A stretch of DNA of 64,000 nucleotides from Gammaproteobacteria bacterium (GTDB lineage Bacteria > Pseudomonadota > Gammaproteobacteria > SZUA-140), in NCBI GenBank assembly GCA_016218365.1, contig JACREF010000025.1, positions 1-64,000 on the forward strand. Direction: 5' to 3'. The position numbers and the translations under genes are program-made. The notes beneath the pieces were generated by a model, which was not told the DNA's origin, searched no databases, and saw only the letters and a list, made by a program, of their open reading frames with translations. This document shows positions 36,186-45,455 of this stretch, piece after piece. The stretch's first letter is position 1, and every line of letters begins with the position of its first letter.

Positions 36186-36776
36186 ATGACCACCACGCCA
36201 CCACTGATCCTTGCCTCCAGCTCCCCGTACCGCCGCGAGCTGCTGGATCGCCTGGCGGTCCCGTATAGCTGCCAGTCCCCGGACATCGACGAGACCCCGG
36301 AGCCGGGCGAGTCCGCGGAACAACTGGTGCGCCGGCTGGCCGTGGCCAAGGCCCGTGCGGTGGCCAAGACGCAGTGCCCCGCGCTGATCATCGGCTGTGA
36401 CCAGGTCAGTGTTCTGCATGGAAAAATTGCCGGCAAGCCCGGTGATTTTGACCGGGCCGTGGCCCAGCTGCGGGCGGCCTCGGGGCAGACGCTGGATTTT
36501 GTCACCGGCCTGTGCCTGTTAAATAGTGGCAGCGCTGCCATCCAGCAGGCGGTGGTCTATTACCGGGTGACGTTCCGGGAGCTCGATGAGGCGATGATCG
36601 AGGACTACCTGCGCCGCGAGCAGCCCTACCAGTGCGCCGGGGCCTTCAAATCCGAAGGGCTGGGGATTGCGTTGATCGCCCGCATGGACGGCGCTGACCC
36701 GACGGCCCTGATCGGCCTGCCGCTGATCGAGCTGGTGACGATGCTGCGGGCACAGGGTGTAGCCGTGCCTGGCTAG
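36186..36776 (+). CDS. Maf/YceF-family nucleotide pyrophosphatase
   Basis: A 196-residue house-cleaning pyrophosphatase that hydrolyses modified nucleotides. It shows the N-terminal ASSSPYRRELL, the DETP motif (VPYSCQSPDIDETP), catalytic GCDQV and the late YQCAGAFKSEGLG. The YceF subgroup acts on m7GTP, and the location next to yceD-rpmF matches yceF of E. coli, so that subgroup is likely. It is divergent from yceD and convergent with sppA. Confidence 0.93.
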   Translation: MTTTPPLILASSSPYRRELLDRLAVPYSCQSPDIDETPEPGESAEQLVRRLAVAKARAVAKTQCPALIIGCDQVSVLHGKIAGKPGDFDRAVAQLRAASGQTLDFVTGLCLLNSGSAAIQQAVVYYRVTFRELDEAMIEDYLRREQPYQCAGAFKSEGLGIALIARMDGADPTALIGLPLIELVTMLRAQGVAVPG

Positions 36777-36805
36777 AACATCAACACCTGGAAAAACGCG
36801 TGCGG

Positions 36806-37837
36806 TCAGAACATCCTGGCCGCCAGACTGCCGGTCAGGCTCGACATCGACACGCCCATCTGCCCGACCAGCCGGTCCAGCAATGGCGGGGCAACGGTGT
36901 AATCGACGATGTCATCGACCTTGATGATGTCACGCGCCACGTGTTCGTTACTGCCCAGGCCATCGATCAGCCCCAGCTCCAGCGCCTGTTCGCCGGTCCA
37001 GATCAGGCCGCTGAAGATCTCCGGATTGTCATGCAGCCGCGCCCCCCGGCCCTGCTTGACGACGGCGATGAACTGCTGATGCACCTTGTCGAGCATCGTT
37101 TGCACATACTGTTTGTGTTTTTCTGACAGCGGCTGGAACGGGTCGAGCATGCCCTTGTTCTCACCGGCGGTCAGCAGCCGGCGTTCGACACCGAGCTTGT
37201 TCATCGTGTCGACGAAGCCGAAACCGTTCATCAGCACCCCGATCGATCCGACCATGCTGGCCTTGTCGGCGTAGATGTAATCGGCGGCCGATGCGATGTA
37301 ATAACCGCCGGAGGCGCAGATGTCGGTGACCACCGCATACAGTTTCTTGTCGGGGTGAATGGCGCGCAAGCGGCGGATCTCGTCATAGACATAACCGGCC
37401 TGCACCGGACTGCCACCAGGGCTGTTGATGCGCAGCATCACTGCCTTGGCATGTTTGTCCTCGAAGGCATCCTGCAGCGCCTTGATCAGGCTGTCGGCGT
37501 TGGCCTCGGCATCATCGGCGATGACGCCGTGGATGTCGATCTGGGCGACATGGTCGTGGCCGACGCCACCATCGATGTCATTGGGCCAGTACAGGATCAG
37601 CACCAGCAGCAGATAGCCGAAGAACAGACTTTTGAAAAAGATGCCCCAGCGCCGCGAACGCCGCTGCTCCTTCAGGCCGTGGGTCGCGAGCTTTTCGATC
37701 AGCTGTCGCTCCCACACCGGCACGCCGCCAGTGGGCGCTGCAGTGCCGGCCTGTTGCTGATTCACCGTGGTGGCTGCGGCGGCAGCATTGTCGACCGGCT
37801 GCTGTGCCAGCCATGGATCGTTGTTGTCCTGACTCAT
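36806..37837 (-). CDS. sppA: Signal peptide peptidase, S49 family (short SppA type)
   Basis: A membrane-anchored serine protease that degrades signal peptides and membrane protein fragments. The 343-residue chain has a polar N-terminal region, one membrane segment (about 66-84), and a single S49 domain. The nucleophile is S176 in ICASGGYYIAS and the general base is probably K228 in GENKGMLDPF. The 52-residue spacing equals the Ser-Lys spacing known for short SppA. RINSPGGSP forms the oxyanion region. It is in a unit with the HAD and rluC genes, as in many Pseudomonas-like genomes. Confidence 0.94.
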   Translation of the reverse strand: MSQDNNDPWLAQQPVDNAAAAATTVNQQQAGTAAPTGGVPVWERQLIEKLATHGLKEQRRSRRWGIFFKSLFFGYLLLVLILYWPNDIDGGVGHDHVAQIDIHGVIADDAEANADSLIKALQDAFEDKHAKAVMLRINSPGGSPVQAGYVYDEIRRLRAIHPDKKLYAVVTDICASGGYYIASAADYIYADKASMVGSIGVLMNGFGFVDTMNKLGVERRLLTAGENKGMLDPFQPLSEKHKQYVQTMLDKVHQQFIAVVKQGRGARLHDNPEIFSGLIWTGEQALELGLIDGLGSNEHVARDIIKVDDIVDYTVAPPLLDRLVGQMGVSMSSLTGSLAARMF

Positions 37838-37865
37838 GTGTTCGTGTTTCCCTTAAAATCTGTTC

Positions 37866-38534
37866 TTAAAGACTGTTATTGATAGCCAACCACTGCGGCA
37901 ACTCGGTGATGCGGCTGAAGCTGGTCAACGCCCCGTGTTGCAACAGCCGCTGCTGGTCGTGCACCCCGTAGTCGACGGCCGCGGCCCGCGCCCCGGCGTT
38001 GCTCGCCATCTGCATGTCGTATTCGCTATCGCCGATCACCAGTGTCTGCCCGGGTGCGACATCCAGCACCGCCATGATCTCGAGCAGCATCTGCGGGTGC
38101 GGCTTCGAGCAGGCCTCGTCGGCACAGCGTGTCACATGAAAGAACGGCCCGCAACCGCTCTCGCCCAGTGACCGGTCCAGGCCGCGCCGGCTCTTGCCGG
38201 TCGCCACCGCCAGCAGATAGTCATTATCGGCCAGCGTTTGCAAGGTCTCGATGACACCTGGAAACAGCACCGTCCCCTCGTTCGGCCCGGCCAGATAGGC
38301 GCGCCGGTAGTGGTCGATGAAACGGCGTACCTCGTCATCCTCAACCCCTGGTAGCAACATGCGACCGGCCTCGAGCAGGCCGAGGCCGATGACATCCTTC
38401 AGCACCACGGCCGGCGGTGCCACCCGTCCCAGCTCGACAAAGGCCTGGGCTAGGCAGTCGACGATCCGCGCCTCCGAATCCATCAGCGTGCCGTCCCAGT
38501 CGAACACCACCAGCCGGTAGCCGTCACTGCTCAT
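37866..38534 (-). CDS. HAD-superfamily hydrolase (subfamily IA, phosphoglycolate phosphatase-like)
   Basis: A 222-residue phosphatase with motif I VVFDWDGTLMDSE, motif II in AVATGKSRRGL, the motif III lysine in CSKPHPQMLLE and motif IV GDSEYDMQMA. A helical cap lies between motifs I and II. The substrate is unknown; relatives dephosphorylate phosphoglycolate or sugar phosphates. The ATG at 38534 has AGGG eight bases upstream and overlaps the rluC end by 11 bases. ATG/GTG codons at 38540 and 38543 are alternatives. The rluC-HAD-sppA order suggests one transcript. Confidence 0.9.
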   Translation of the reverse strand: MSSDGYRLVVFDWDGTLMDSEARIVDCLAQAFVELGRVAPPAVVLKDVIGLGLLEAGRMLLPGVEDDEVRRFIDHYRRAYLAGPNEGTVLFPGVIETLQTLADNDYLLAVATGKSRRGLDRSLGESGCGPFFHVTRCADEACSKPHPQMLLEIMAVLDVAPGQTLVIGDSEYDMQMASNAGARAAAVDYGVHDQQRLLQHGALTSFSRITELPQWLAINNSL

Positions 38535-39477
38535 CGTCATCACCCTGCTGTTCCAGCATACTCAACACCTGCTGCAGCTCGGCATCCAGCGGCGCCTCGA
38601 CCCGGATCGTCCTGCCGGCCTGCCATGGCACGGTGAATTCCAGCCGGGCAGCGTGCAGGAACATCCGCTTCAGCCCCAGCTTGCGCAGCTGGCGGTTGAA
38701 GGCGAAATCGCCATATTTATCGTCACCGGCGACCGGATGGCCGCTGTGTTCGGCATGGACCCGGATCTGGTGCATGCGGCCGCTGCCCAGGTCCACCTGC
38801 ATCAGCGTGGCCAGCGGATAGCGCTGCAACGGCCGGAAGGTGCTTGACGAGGCCTTGCCGTCGTCATCGACGACGGTGCGGCGCCGGCCTGTATCGGTGC
38901 CTTGACGCTGCAGGCCGGCGGTGATGGTACGCTCCCCGCCGCGCCATGCCCCCTTGAGCAGTGCCAGATACTGTTTATGCATCCGGCGGTCGATGAACAG
39001 TTCATGCAGGGCTTTAAGCCGTTGGCGGTTCTTGGCCACCAGCAGGCAGCCGGAGGTCGCCCGGTCCAGCCGGTGCACCAGGTCCAGTCCCGGACCACGC
39101 AGCTGGCGCAGGGCCTCGATGACGCCAAAGCGCAGGTTCTCGCCGCCGTGGACGGCCAGACCGGCCGGCTTGTCGAGGATCAGCAGCTCATCATCCTCAT
39201 ACAGGATGCGCTGCTCGAGCTCACGGCACAGTGACTCCGGCACCGCCTCGCTGCGGGTCTCGGTGACATGCAATGGCGGGATCCGCACCACATCGCCGGC
39301 CTGCAGCCGGTAGACTGGCTTGATCCGGCCCTTGTTGACCCGCACCTGGCCGGTGCGCAATACCTGGTAGACATGGCTGCGCGGCACGCCCTTCAATCGC
39401 GTCATCAGGAAGTTATCGATGCGCTGGCCGGCATGCTCGGCACCAACGGTGATTTGCTGCACCTCGGTGTTCTTCAT
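38524..39477 (-). CDS. rluC: 23S rRNA pseudouridine synthase RluC
   Basis: Isomerises specific uridines of 23S rRNA. The 317-residue protein has an S4 RNA-binding domain (about 17-75: RIDNFLMTRLKGVPRS) and an RluA-type catalytic domain with D138 in VHRLDRATSGCLL. LDKPAGLAVHGG, GRMHQIRVH and DDKYGD are also family marks. It is divergent from rne, the arrangement of E. coli, supporting RluC rather than RluD. Confidence 0.95.
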   Translation of the reverse strand: MKNTEVQQITVGAEHAGQRIDNFLMTRLKGVPRSHVYQVLRTGQVRVNKGRIKPVYRLQAGDVVRIPPLHVTETRSEAVPESLCRELEQRILYEDDELLILDKPAGLAVHGGENLRFGVIEALRQLRGPGLDLVHRLDRATSGCLLVAKNRQRLKALHELFIDRRMHKQYLALLKGAWRGGERTITAGLQRQGTDTGRRRTVVDDDGKASSSTFRPLQRYPLATLMQVDLGSGRMHQIRVHAEHSGHPVAGDDKYGDFAFNRQLRKLGLKRMFLHAARLEFTVPWQAGRTIRVEAPLDAELQQVLSMLEQQGDDDEQ

Positions 39478-39958
39478 GATCCGGTCCCGGCTGGCGACCG
39501 GCCATTTTCCAGTGATATCAGGCGGCTAGCCGGCCATATGCCGATTGCGTACATCATGTGAACCTTGTTATATTAGAGCGGTGTCAATCCGGCCCTGGGC
39601 CGGTGCTTCATGATCGCCGGCATCAGGACCAGTGGCCAGGGATCATACTGTGTATACAGTTTGGGCGACGGCAGGGAACAGTTGATCGTCACCGTCCACC
39701 TCGAGCACATTGCATTGATACACACCAAAGGGTTTCAGGCTGTCTGCCGCGTCGGACAACCAGAAGAGTAAAGAGACAACATCCCGGTCACTGACAGGCC
39801 GCGGGATGGTACCGAATCGGGCAAGTAAGAATATCACGCAATTCAGTCGGACTTAATACCAATGACCCCCAGACTGTTACAGACATTGCGACGAGAATAC
39901 GGATTCGGTGCCTTTCACCTGCCGCAGGGCCGTGAAAGCCTTAAAGGATTTATATTAA
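39478..39958. other. Divergent rluC-rne intergenic region and rne leader
   Basis: 481 bases without a convincing gene. Most of it would be the 5' untranslated region of rne, which is long and structured in other gammaproteobacteria, where RNase E controls its own mRNA. Several short inverted repeats are visible (for example CCGGCCCTGGGCCGG at about 39590). A short open frame in the middle has no family look and was not accepted. Confidence 0.55.
39545..39574 (+). promoter_or_regulatory. Candidate rne promoter
   Basis: TTGCGT (39545-39550), an 18-base spacer, then TATATT (39569-39574). This would give an rne leader of about 375 bases. The -35 box is only moderately close to consensus. Confidence 0.4.
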
Positions 39959-42511
39959 ATGAAAAGAATGCTGATCAACGCCACGCAACCGGAAGAGTTG
40001 CGGGTCGCCCTCGTGGACGGGCAATACCTCTATAACCTTGATATTGAAACACCGTCCCGCGAACAGAAAAAATCCAATATCTACAAGGGGCGCATCACCC
40101 GCGTCGAGCCCAGCCTCGAGGCGGCCTTCGTCAACTACGGCGCTGATCGTCATGGTTTCCTGCCGCTGAAGGAGGTCTCGCCGGACGTCTACATCAATCA
40201 ACCGGCCCATGGTCACAAGGTCGAGATCCGCGAGGTGCTGCGCGAGGGTCAGGAGATCATGGTCCAGGTCGCCAAGGAAGAACGTGGCACCAAGGGCGCG
40301 GCACTGACCACCTACATCAGCCTGGCCGGCCGCTACCTGGTATTGATGCCCAACAGCCCGAGCGCCGGCGGCATCTCGCGCCGCATCGAGGGTGAGGACC
40401 GCGAGGACCTGCGCGAGGCGCTCAGCGGCCTGACGATCCCCGACGGCATGGGCATGATCATCCGCACCGCCGGCGTCGGCAAGGGCACCCAGGAACTGCA
40501 ATGGGACCTCGACTACCTGCTCAGACTGTGGGAGGCCATCGACAAGGCATCGAAGGAAAAGAGCGCCCCGTTCCTGATCTATCAGGAAAGCAATATCATC
40601 ATCCGGGCGATCCGCGACTACCTGCGCCCCGACATCGGCGAGATCCTGATCGACAGCCCGGCGGTCTATGAACAGGCGCGTGAGTTCATGCAGCAGGTGA
40701 TGCCGCAGACGCTGAGCAAGACCCGGTTGTACACCGACGACATCCCGCTGTTCACCCGCTTCCAGATCGAGAACCAGATCGAGGCCGCCTACCAGCATGA
40801 GGTACGCCTGCCGTCCGGTGGTTCGATCGTCATCGATCATACCGAGGCCCTGGTGTCGATCGATATCAACTCCAGCCGCGCCACCAAGGGTGGCGACATC
40901 GAAGAGACGGCACTGCACACCAACCTCGAGGCGGCCGACGAGATCGCCCGCCAGCTGCGGCTGCGTGACCTCGGCGGCCTGGTGGTCATCGATTTCATCG
41001 ACATGACCCCGGCCAAGAACCAGCGCGAGGTCGAGAACCGGCTGCGTGATGCGCTGAAGGAAGACCGGGCACGGATCCAGGTCGGCCGCATCTCGCGCTT
41101 CGGCCTGCTCGAGATGTCCCGCCAGCGGCTGCAGACCTCGCTCGGTGAGGCCTCGCAGACCACCTGCCCGCGCTGTAACGGCCGCGGTGCGGTTCGTACC
41201 GTCGAATCACTGGCCTTGTCGATCCTGCGCCTGATCGAAGAAGACTCGATGAAAGAAAACACCGGGCAGATCATCGTCCAGCTGCCGGTCGATATTGCCA
41301 CCTTCCTGCTCAATGAAAAGCGCGACGTCGTCAGCGACATTGAACGCCGGCAGCGTATCCGCATCCTGCTGATCGCCAACTCCAGCCTCGAGACCCCGAA
41401 CTTCGAGGTCAAACGCATCCGCCGCGAGGACATGCCGGAACAGATCCCGTCGAGTTATCAGCTGGCAACCCGCATCAACCCGGCCGAACGCGCCCAGGAG
41501 ATGCTGCTGCAGCCTCCGGTACAGGCCGAGGCGCCAGCAGTCAGCAACTTTGTCCCCGGCACCCCGGCACCGGTACCGGTGGCCGAGATTGCAAGCACTG
41601 CTGCTGCATCACCGCAACCCGGCCTGATCCGCCAGTTGTGGTCAAGTCTGTTTGGTGGCGGTGACAGTAACGAATCCAAGCCAGCTGCTGCACCGCAGCC
41701 GACCGCACCGCTGCGCAACCGCGAGCCCGGGCAGCAGCGCGGCAGTCAACCGCGTGCCGCGAGCGGCAGTGGCGGTGCGCGCAAGCAGGGCGAGGGGCGC
41801 AGCCATCGTGATGGTCAGCGCACTGACCGCGATCGCAACCGTGGCGGTAACAATCGTCGTGGCGAGTCCGGTCAGGCACAGCAACAGCCGCGCGCAGCGA
41901 GCAGACCTGCCCGTGCAGAACCCGCTGTCAGCGCCGAACCGCTTGCCACAACCCCACTCGTCTCCACCCCGGCGCCGCTGGATGCCACACTGCCCACGCT
42001 GGTTGAAGCACCGGCAGCCGTTCAGGATGGCGGCGATAGTGCCGCAACGACTGGACGCGAGGGGCGTGAAGGCGGCGGCAGTCGCCGCCGGCGCAACCGT
42101 GGCAACCGCCGGCGGGGCCGGCGCAACCGTGGTGAGGGTGGCACTGCCGCCCCGGAGAGCGACGCCTCCGCGGAAACACCGTCAGAAACACATCATGACC
42201 ATGACGATTTTTCCGCTGATCATGACGACCATGATATGCCCGGCACCCGCAGTGAATACACTGAGCGCGCTCCGGCCGTGACCATGACTGCCTCGCCAGA
42301 ACCGGCAGCTGCCCCGACCCCGCCGCGTGAGCGCGAACATGTCGAGCCGGCGGTCGTTGCCTCGCCGGTGCTCCACCATGCCGATCAGCCACCGGTACCG
42401 TCCTCATTGAAGATGAGTGTCCGGGTTGCGACCCAAAACATCGCTTTGGGCACCAGCCAGCTGAACAGTGCGCGCAACGAAGGCACCGAGCCGTCACGGC
42501 ACGACGATTGA
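39959..42511 (+). CDS. rne: Ribonuclease E
   Basis: The main endoribonuclease of mRNA decay and rRNA/tRNA processing, at the inner membrane as the scaffold of the degradosome. The 850-residue protein has an S1 domain (about 37-120), a 5'-sensor region, and the DNase I-like catalytic core with D302 and N304 in [13 protein letters not shown] and D345 in VVIDFIDM. The zinc link C403-PRC406 follows. After about residue 510 the chain is disordered and rich in Ala, Pro and Arg, with an Arg-rich RNA-binding stretch (about 700-722) and an acidic His-Asp-rich patch. The tail is shorter than in E. coli (1061 residues), so partner sites may differ. Confidence 0.96.
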   Translation: MKRMLINATQPEELRVALVDGQYLYNLDIETPSREQKKSNIYKGRITRVEPSLEAAFVNYGADRHGFLPLKEVSPDVYINQPAHGHKVEIREVLREGQEIMVQVAKEERGTKGAALTTYISLAGRYLVLMPNSPSAGGISRRIEGEDREDLREALSGLTIPDGMGMIIRTAGVGKGTQELQWDLDYLLRLWEAIDKASKEKSAPFLIYQESNIIIRAIRDYLRPDIGEILIDSPAVYEQAREFMQQVMPQTLSKTRLYTDDIPLFTRFQIENQIEAAYQHEVRLPSGGSIVIDHTEALVSIDINSSRATKGGDIEETALHTNLEAADEIARQLRLRDLGGLVVIDFIDMTPAKNQREVENRLRDALKEDRARIQVGRISRFGLLEMSRQRLQTSLGEASQTTCPRCNGRGAVRTVESLALSILRLIEEDSMKENTGQIIVQLPVDIATFLLNEKRDVVSDIERRQRIRILLIANSSLETPNFEVKRIRREDMPEQIPSSYQLATRINPAERAQEMLLQPPVQAEAPAVSNFVPGTPAPVPVAEIASTAAASPQPGLIRQLWSSLFGGGDSNESKPAAAPQPTAPLRNREPGQQRGSQPRAASGSGGARKQGEGRSHRDGQRTDRDRNRGGNNRRGESGQAQQQPRAASRPARAEPAVSAEPLATTPLVSTPAPLDATLPTLVEAPAAVQDGGDSAATTGREGREGGGSRRRRNRGNRRRGRRNRGEGGTAAPESDASAETPSETHHDHDDFSADHDDHDMPGTRSEYTERAPAVTMTASPEPAAAPTPPREREHVEPAVVASPVLHHADQPPVPSSLKMSVRVATQNIALGTSQLNSARNEGTEPSRHDD

Positions 42512-42600
42512 TATAATATCGGGGTAACACAGCATTCCACGGGTGGCCTGCCTCACAGGTCGCCCCGGATGCTTGCCTGACTGCCTGCTGACTTTTCTTG

Positions 42601-43083
42601 CTAACGCTGCAGATGGCGTCGCTCAATGTCGGCCAGCAGACCGGCACTGGCCGCGTCAACCAGATCGAGCACCCGTTCAAAACCGCTGTCGCCGCCATAA
42701 TACGGATCAGGGACCTCGCGGGTCTCCAGATGGGGTGCATAGCGCAGAAACAGCGAGATCTTGCGCTGCAAGGCCTGATCAGGACACATCGCCAGCAGGT
42801 TATCCAGGTTCTCGTTATCCATCGCCAGGATGTAATCGAAGGTCTCGAAGTCGCTGCGCGCCACCCGGCGTGCCACCAGCATGCTGAGATCGATGCCGCG
42901 GCGCGCGGCCGCCTGCTGGGACCGGATATCCGGTGCCTTACCTATATGATAGGCATGGGTACCGGCCGAATCGATGTGGACGACCTTTTCCAGCCCTCGC
43001 GCCTGCACCATAGCGCTCAACACGCCTTCGGCCGTCGGTGAGCGGCAGATATTTCCCAGACAGACAAATAGAACCCTGACCAT
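42601..43083 (-). CDS. Low-molecular-weight protein-tyrosine phosphatase
   Basis: A 160-residue phosphatase with the P-loop C-x5-R as C8-LGNIC-R14 followed by SPTAEG, and the general acid in VPDPYYGG near the end. AMDNENLDNLL is also typical. Substrates are not known here; relatives act on phosphotyrosine, including that of exopolysaccharide kinases, but no such kinase is in the window. The ATG at 43083 has AGGAG five bases upstream. It is convergent with rne. Confidence 0.92.
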   Translation of the reverse strand: MVRVLFVCLGNICRSPTAEGVLSAMVQARGLEKVVHIDSAGTHAYHIGKAPDIRSQQAAARRGIDLSMLVARRVARSDFETFDYILAMDNENLDNLLAMCPDQALQRKISLFLRYAPHLETREVPDPYYGGDSGFERVLDLVDAASAGLLADIERRHLQR

Positions 43084-43171
43084 GAACACTCCTGTACGAT
43101 GCCGCGCTGTGACGGCGCCTGCCAGATATTGTAATATGGAGCCTGGATGCTGTCGCGGAGCCTAAGTCACC

Positions 43172-43432
43172 ATGGAACAGACTGTTGCTATCAAGGACCT
43201 GAGCCAGCTGATCGGCCGTCATATCCGCTATGAGGGCATTGCCTATCAGGTCATCGAGGTGCTGGAACACGATCACAAACTGGTGCTGCAGGATGTTGGC
43301 CACCATACAACGATTCAGGCCGATCAACATGGCGAGGCCCGCCGCCGTGTGCCTCAGACCCGGACGCTGCATGTGCCGTTGCTGGATAACAGCCATTTCG
43401 ACCTCGCCGGTATCGATCTGCTCGATCGTTGA
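43172..43432 (+). CDS. Small protein of unknown function
   Basis: An 86-residue soluble-looking protein with a compact beta pattern (IGRHIRYEGIAYQVIEVLE, LVLQDVGHHTTIQADQHGE). Then comes RRVPQTRTLHVPLLD. It has no membrane segment or signal peptide. It looks like a small conserved protein, possibly an SH3-like fold, but I cannot name a family. It is divergent from the phosphatase gene and convergent with trxC, with only a weak ribosome-binding site. Codon use and composition look native. Confidence 0.65.
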   Translation: MEQTVAIKDLSQLIGRHIRYEGIAYQVIEVLEHDHKLVLQDVGHHTTIQADQHGEARRRVPQTRTLHVPLLDNSHFDLAGIDLLDR

Positions 43433-43510
43433 GACACCTCGGCTTAGACGGATAAACAGCCCGTCAGCCGCCTCTGACTGCTGACCATGCCGGTCCACAA
43501 CCACCGCTGA

Positions 43511-43945
43511 TTACATCAGACTGCGGGCCCAGGCCAGCAGCCGCGGCAGGTCCAGCGCACCGGCCTGACGTGCCAGCTCCCTGCCCTGTCTGAACACGGC
43601 CAGGGTCGGGATGCTGCGAATATTATGGCGCTGCGCCAGCCGTTGCTCGGCCTCGGTATCCACCTTGGCCAGCCTGAGCTGTGGTTCCAGTGTAGCGGCC
43701 GCCTGTTCAAAGACCGGCGCCATCGTCCGGCACGGCCCACACCACGGCGCCCAGAAATCAACCAGCACCGGCAGATCGCTGTGATTGATGACCACATCGA
43801 AACTGGCTGCTGTCAGCGTCTGCGGCTGAGCGGTAAACAGCGCGCGCCGGCAGCGGCCGCAACTGGGGTGATCAACAAGCCTCGCCACCGGGATCCGATT
43901 GATCGCCAGACAGTGTGGACAGACGGTATGTACAGGATCGGCCAT
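43511..43945 (-). CDS. trxC: Thioredoxin 2
   Basis: A 144-residue cytoplasmic thiol-disulfide reductase. The N-terminal zinc module with two CxxC pairs (TVCPHCLAI and SCGRCRRAL) identifies thioredoxin 2 rather than TrxA. The thioredoxin domain has the active site WCGPC in DFWAPWCGPCRTM and the cis-proline in IRSIPTLAVF. The ATG at 43945 has GGAG five bases upstream and begins the zinc module; an upstream start would add an unrelated segment. In E. coli trxC is under OxyR; no such site was identified here. Confidence 0.94.
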   Translation of the reverse strand: MADPVHTVCPHCLAINRIPVARLVDHPSCGRCRRALFTAQPQTLTAASFDVVINHSDLPVLVDFWAPWCGPCRTMAPVFEQAAATLEPQLRLAKVDTEAEQRLAQRHNIRSIPTLAVFRQGRELARQAGALDLPRLLAWARSLM

Positions 43946-44074
43946 ATAAACTCCGCTGGGGTATATCCGCATAATGAGGTGCATACCGAGCGCTTTCAAG
44001 CCGTGACCGTGGCACCGCTGACGTTCACCAGCCGTGTTGACTTGACGCAGTCGCTCTGGCAGGCTGCGCCGGCG

Positions 44075-45022
44075 ATGCCTTGGCCCGCCCCATTGTCTAC
44101 GCCTTCACGGAGTAACGGATTGTTATCACCGATCTATGCAGCACTGATCCTGATCTGGTCAACGACACCGCTGGCTATCCAGTGGAGCAGCGGCGGCGTC
44201 ACGGCGCTGTTCGGTGTCACCGGCCGGATGCTGATCGGCACCCTGCTATGCCTGGTGCTGCTGATCATCAGCGGCGACCGGCTGCCACTGCACCGCCAGG
44301 CCCTGCAGGCCTATGCCGCAGCGGCCATCGGCCTGTACGGCTCGATGATCTGTGTCTATTGGGGGGCACAATTCATCCCGTCCGGGCTGGTGTCGGTGCT
44401 GTTCGGTCTGACACCGGTATTCACGGCCTTGTTCGCAACCCTGCAACTGCAGGAACGCTCCGGGCCGCAGCAATGGTTTGGCATGGCGCTGGGCCTGGCC
44501 GGACTGGCGCTGCTGTTTCATCAGTCACTCAGCGATCAGCGCATCGCCGCAGACGGGGTGCTGGTGGTGCTTGTTGCGGTAATCCTGAATGCACTCAGCA
44601 TGGTCATGGTCAAGGCCCGTAACCAGGGGCTGTCGACGCTGGCGCTGACCAGCGGTGGTCTGAGCCTGGCGCTGCCGTTATACCTGATGACCTGGTGGCT
44701 GCTGGATGGCAACTGGCCAGCAGACATCCCGACCCGCACCTGGGGTTCGATCCTGTATCTGGGAATCGTCGGCTCGGTGATCGGTTTCATGCTGTTTTTT
44801 CATGTACTGGGTCGAGCGCGTGCCAACCAGGTCGCCCTGATCACCCTGATCACACCGCTGACCGCATTATGGATCGGCCACCTGTTCAACGGTGAAAGTC
44901 TGTCGCCACTGTCCTGGCTCGGGACCATGACCATCCTCAGTGGACTCGTGATCCATCAGTGGCACATCATCATCCGGCGCAGCGCGCCGCAGCCACTGGC
45001 CAGCACCCGACCCGAGGATTAG
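44075..45022 (+). CDS. EamA-family (drug/metabolite transporter) permease
   Basis: An inner-membrane protein of about 315 residues with ten predicted helices in two EamA repeats. The first repeat begins LLSPIYAALILIWSTTPLAI; the second begins around VLVVLVAVILNALSMVMVKA. GAQFIPSGLVSVLFGLTPVFT and LTPLTALWIGHLFNGE are characteristic helix-end motifs. The cargo cannot be predicted. The ATG at 44075 gives a polar N-terminal extension. A TTG at 44120 with GGAG upstream at good spacing is an equally plausible start. It is divergent from trxC. Confidence 0.88.
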   Translation: MPWPAPLSTPSRSNGLLSPIYAALILIWSTTPLAIQWSSGGVTALFGVTGRMLIGTLLCLVLLIISGDRLPLHRQALQAYAAAAIGLYGSMICVYWGAQFIPSGLVSVLFGLTPVFTALFATLQLQERSGPQQWFGMALGLAGLALLFHQSLSDQRIAADGVLVVLVAVILNALSMVMVKARNQGLSTLALTSGGLSLALPLYLMTWWLLDGNWPADIPTRTWGSILYLGIVGSVIGFMLFFHVLGRARANQVALITLITPLTALWIGHLFNGESLSPLSWLGTMTILSGLVIHQWHIIIRRSAPQPLASTRPED

Positions 45023-45050
45023 AATATCATCCATACTTTCAGGTACTGAC

Positions 45051-45392
45051 ATGAACACTGCTGACGCTGCACTCGAAACCGCCATCACTGCCATCAAGTC
45101 GACCCAGGGCCGGCTTGCGGTTGCGATCGGCATTGCCATGGGGATCATCCTGATGGTGTATTTTCTGACCTTCTCGATGCTGGTCAATCATCTGAACAGC
45201 GGCTTGTTATGGTTTCAGGGACTGAGCGCGATACTGATGATTGTGGCATTCTTCTATCTGCACCGGCTGAGTTTTCAACTGGCGTTATTGCGTCATCGCC
45301 GCAGCTTTGGCGGGCAACCGTGGTACGTGCAGCTGACGTCGCGCCATGCAACACAAACGGTACCACAGGTGGTGCGGGAGTTACGACGCTGA
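45051..45392 (+). CDS. Small membrane protein of unknown function
   Basis: A 113-residue protein with two hydrophobic helices (about 22-46 and 53-72: LAVAIGIAMGIILMVYFLTF and LLWFQGLSAILMIVAFFYL). A basic cytoplasmic tail follows. No family is recognised. It follows the EamA permease by 28 bases and may be co-transcribed with it. Its stop codon directly abuts the palindromic repeat R6. Confidence 0.65.
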   Translation: MNTADAALETAITAIKSTQGRLAVAIGIAMGIILMVYFLTFSMLVNHLNSGLLWFQGLSAILMIVAFFYLHRLSFQLALLRHRRSFGGQPWYVQLTSRHATQTVPQVVRELRR

Positions 45393-45455
45393 CAGGATGT
45401 TGATAAATGGCGGCGCATCCTTGCGCCGCACACAGGCTGTTTTTCAACAGCCTGC
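45392..45455. repeat. Composite palindromic repeat R6 between convergent genes
   Basis: CAGGATGTTGATAAATGGCG leads into CCTTGCGCCGCACACAGGCT and then CAGGCTGTTTTTCAACAGCC. The last part forms a strong hairpin with a T/A-rich loop. The same 60-base unit lies inverted at 50481-50540. It probably acts as a two-way terminator. The stop of the MCP gene (45444) is inside the hairpin. Confidence 0.8.

Noticed and set aside
39558..39794. 78-codon open frame in the rne leader as a leader peptide gene
   Set aside because: No ribosome-binding site, no family look, overlaps structured leader sequence.
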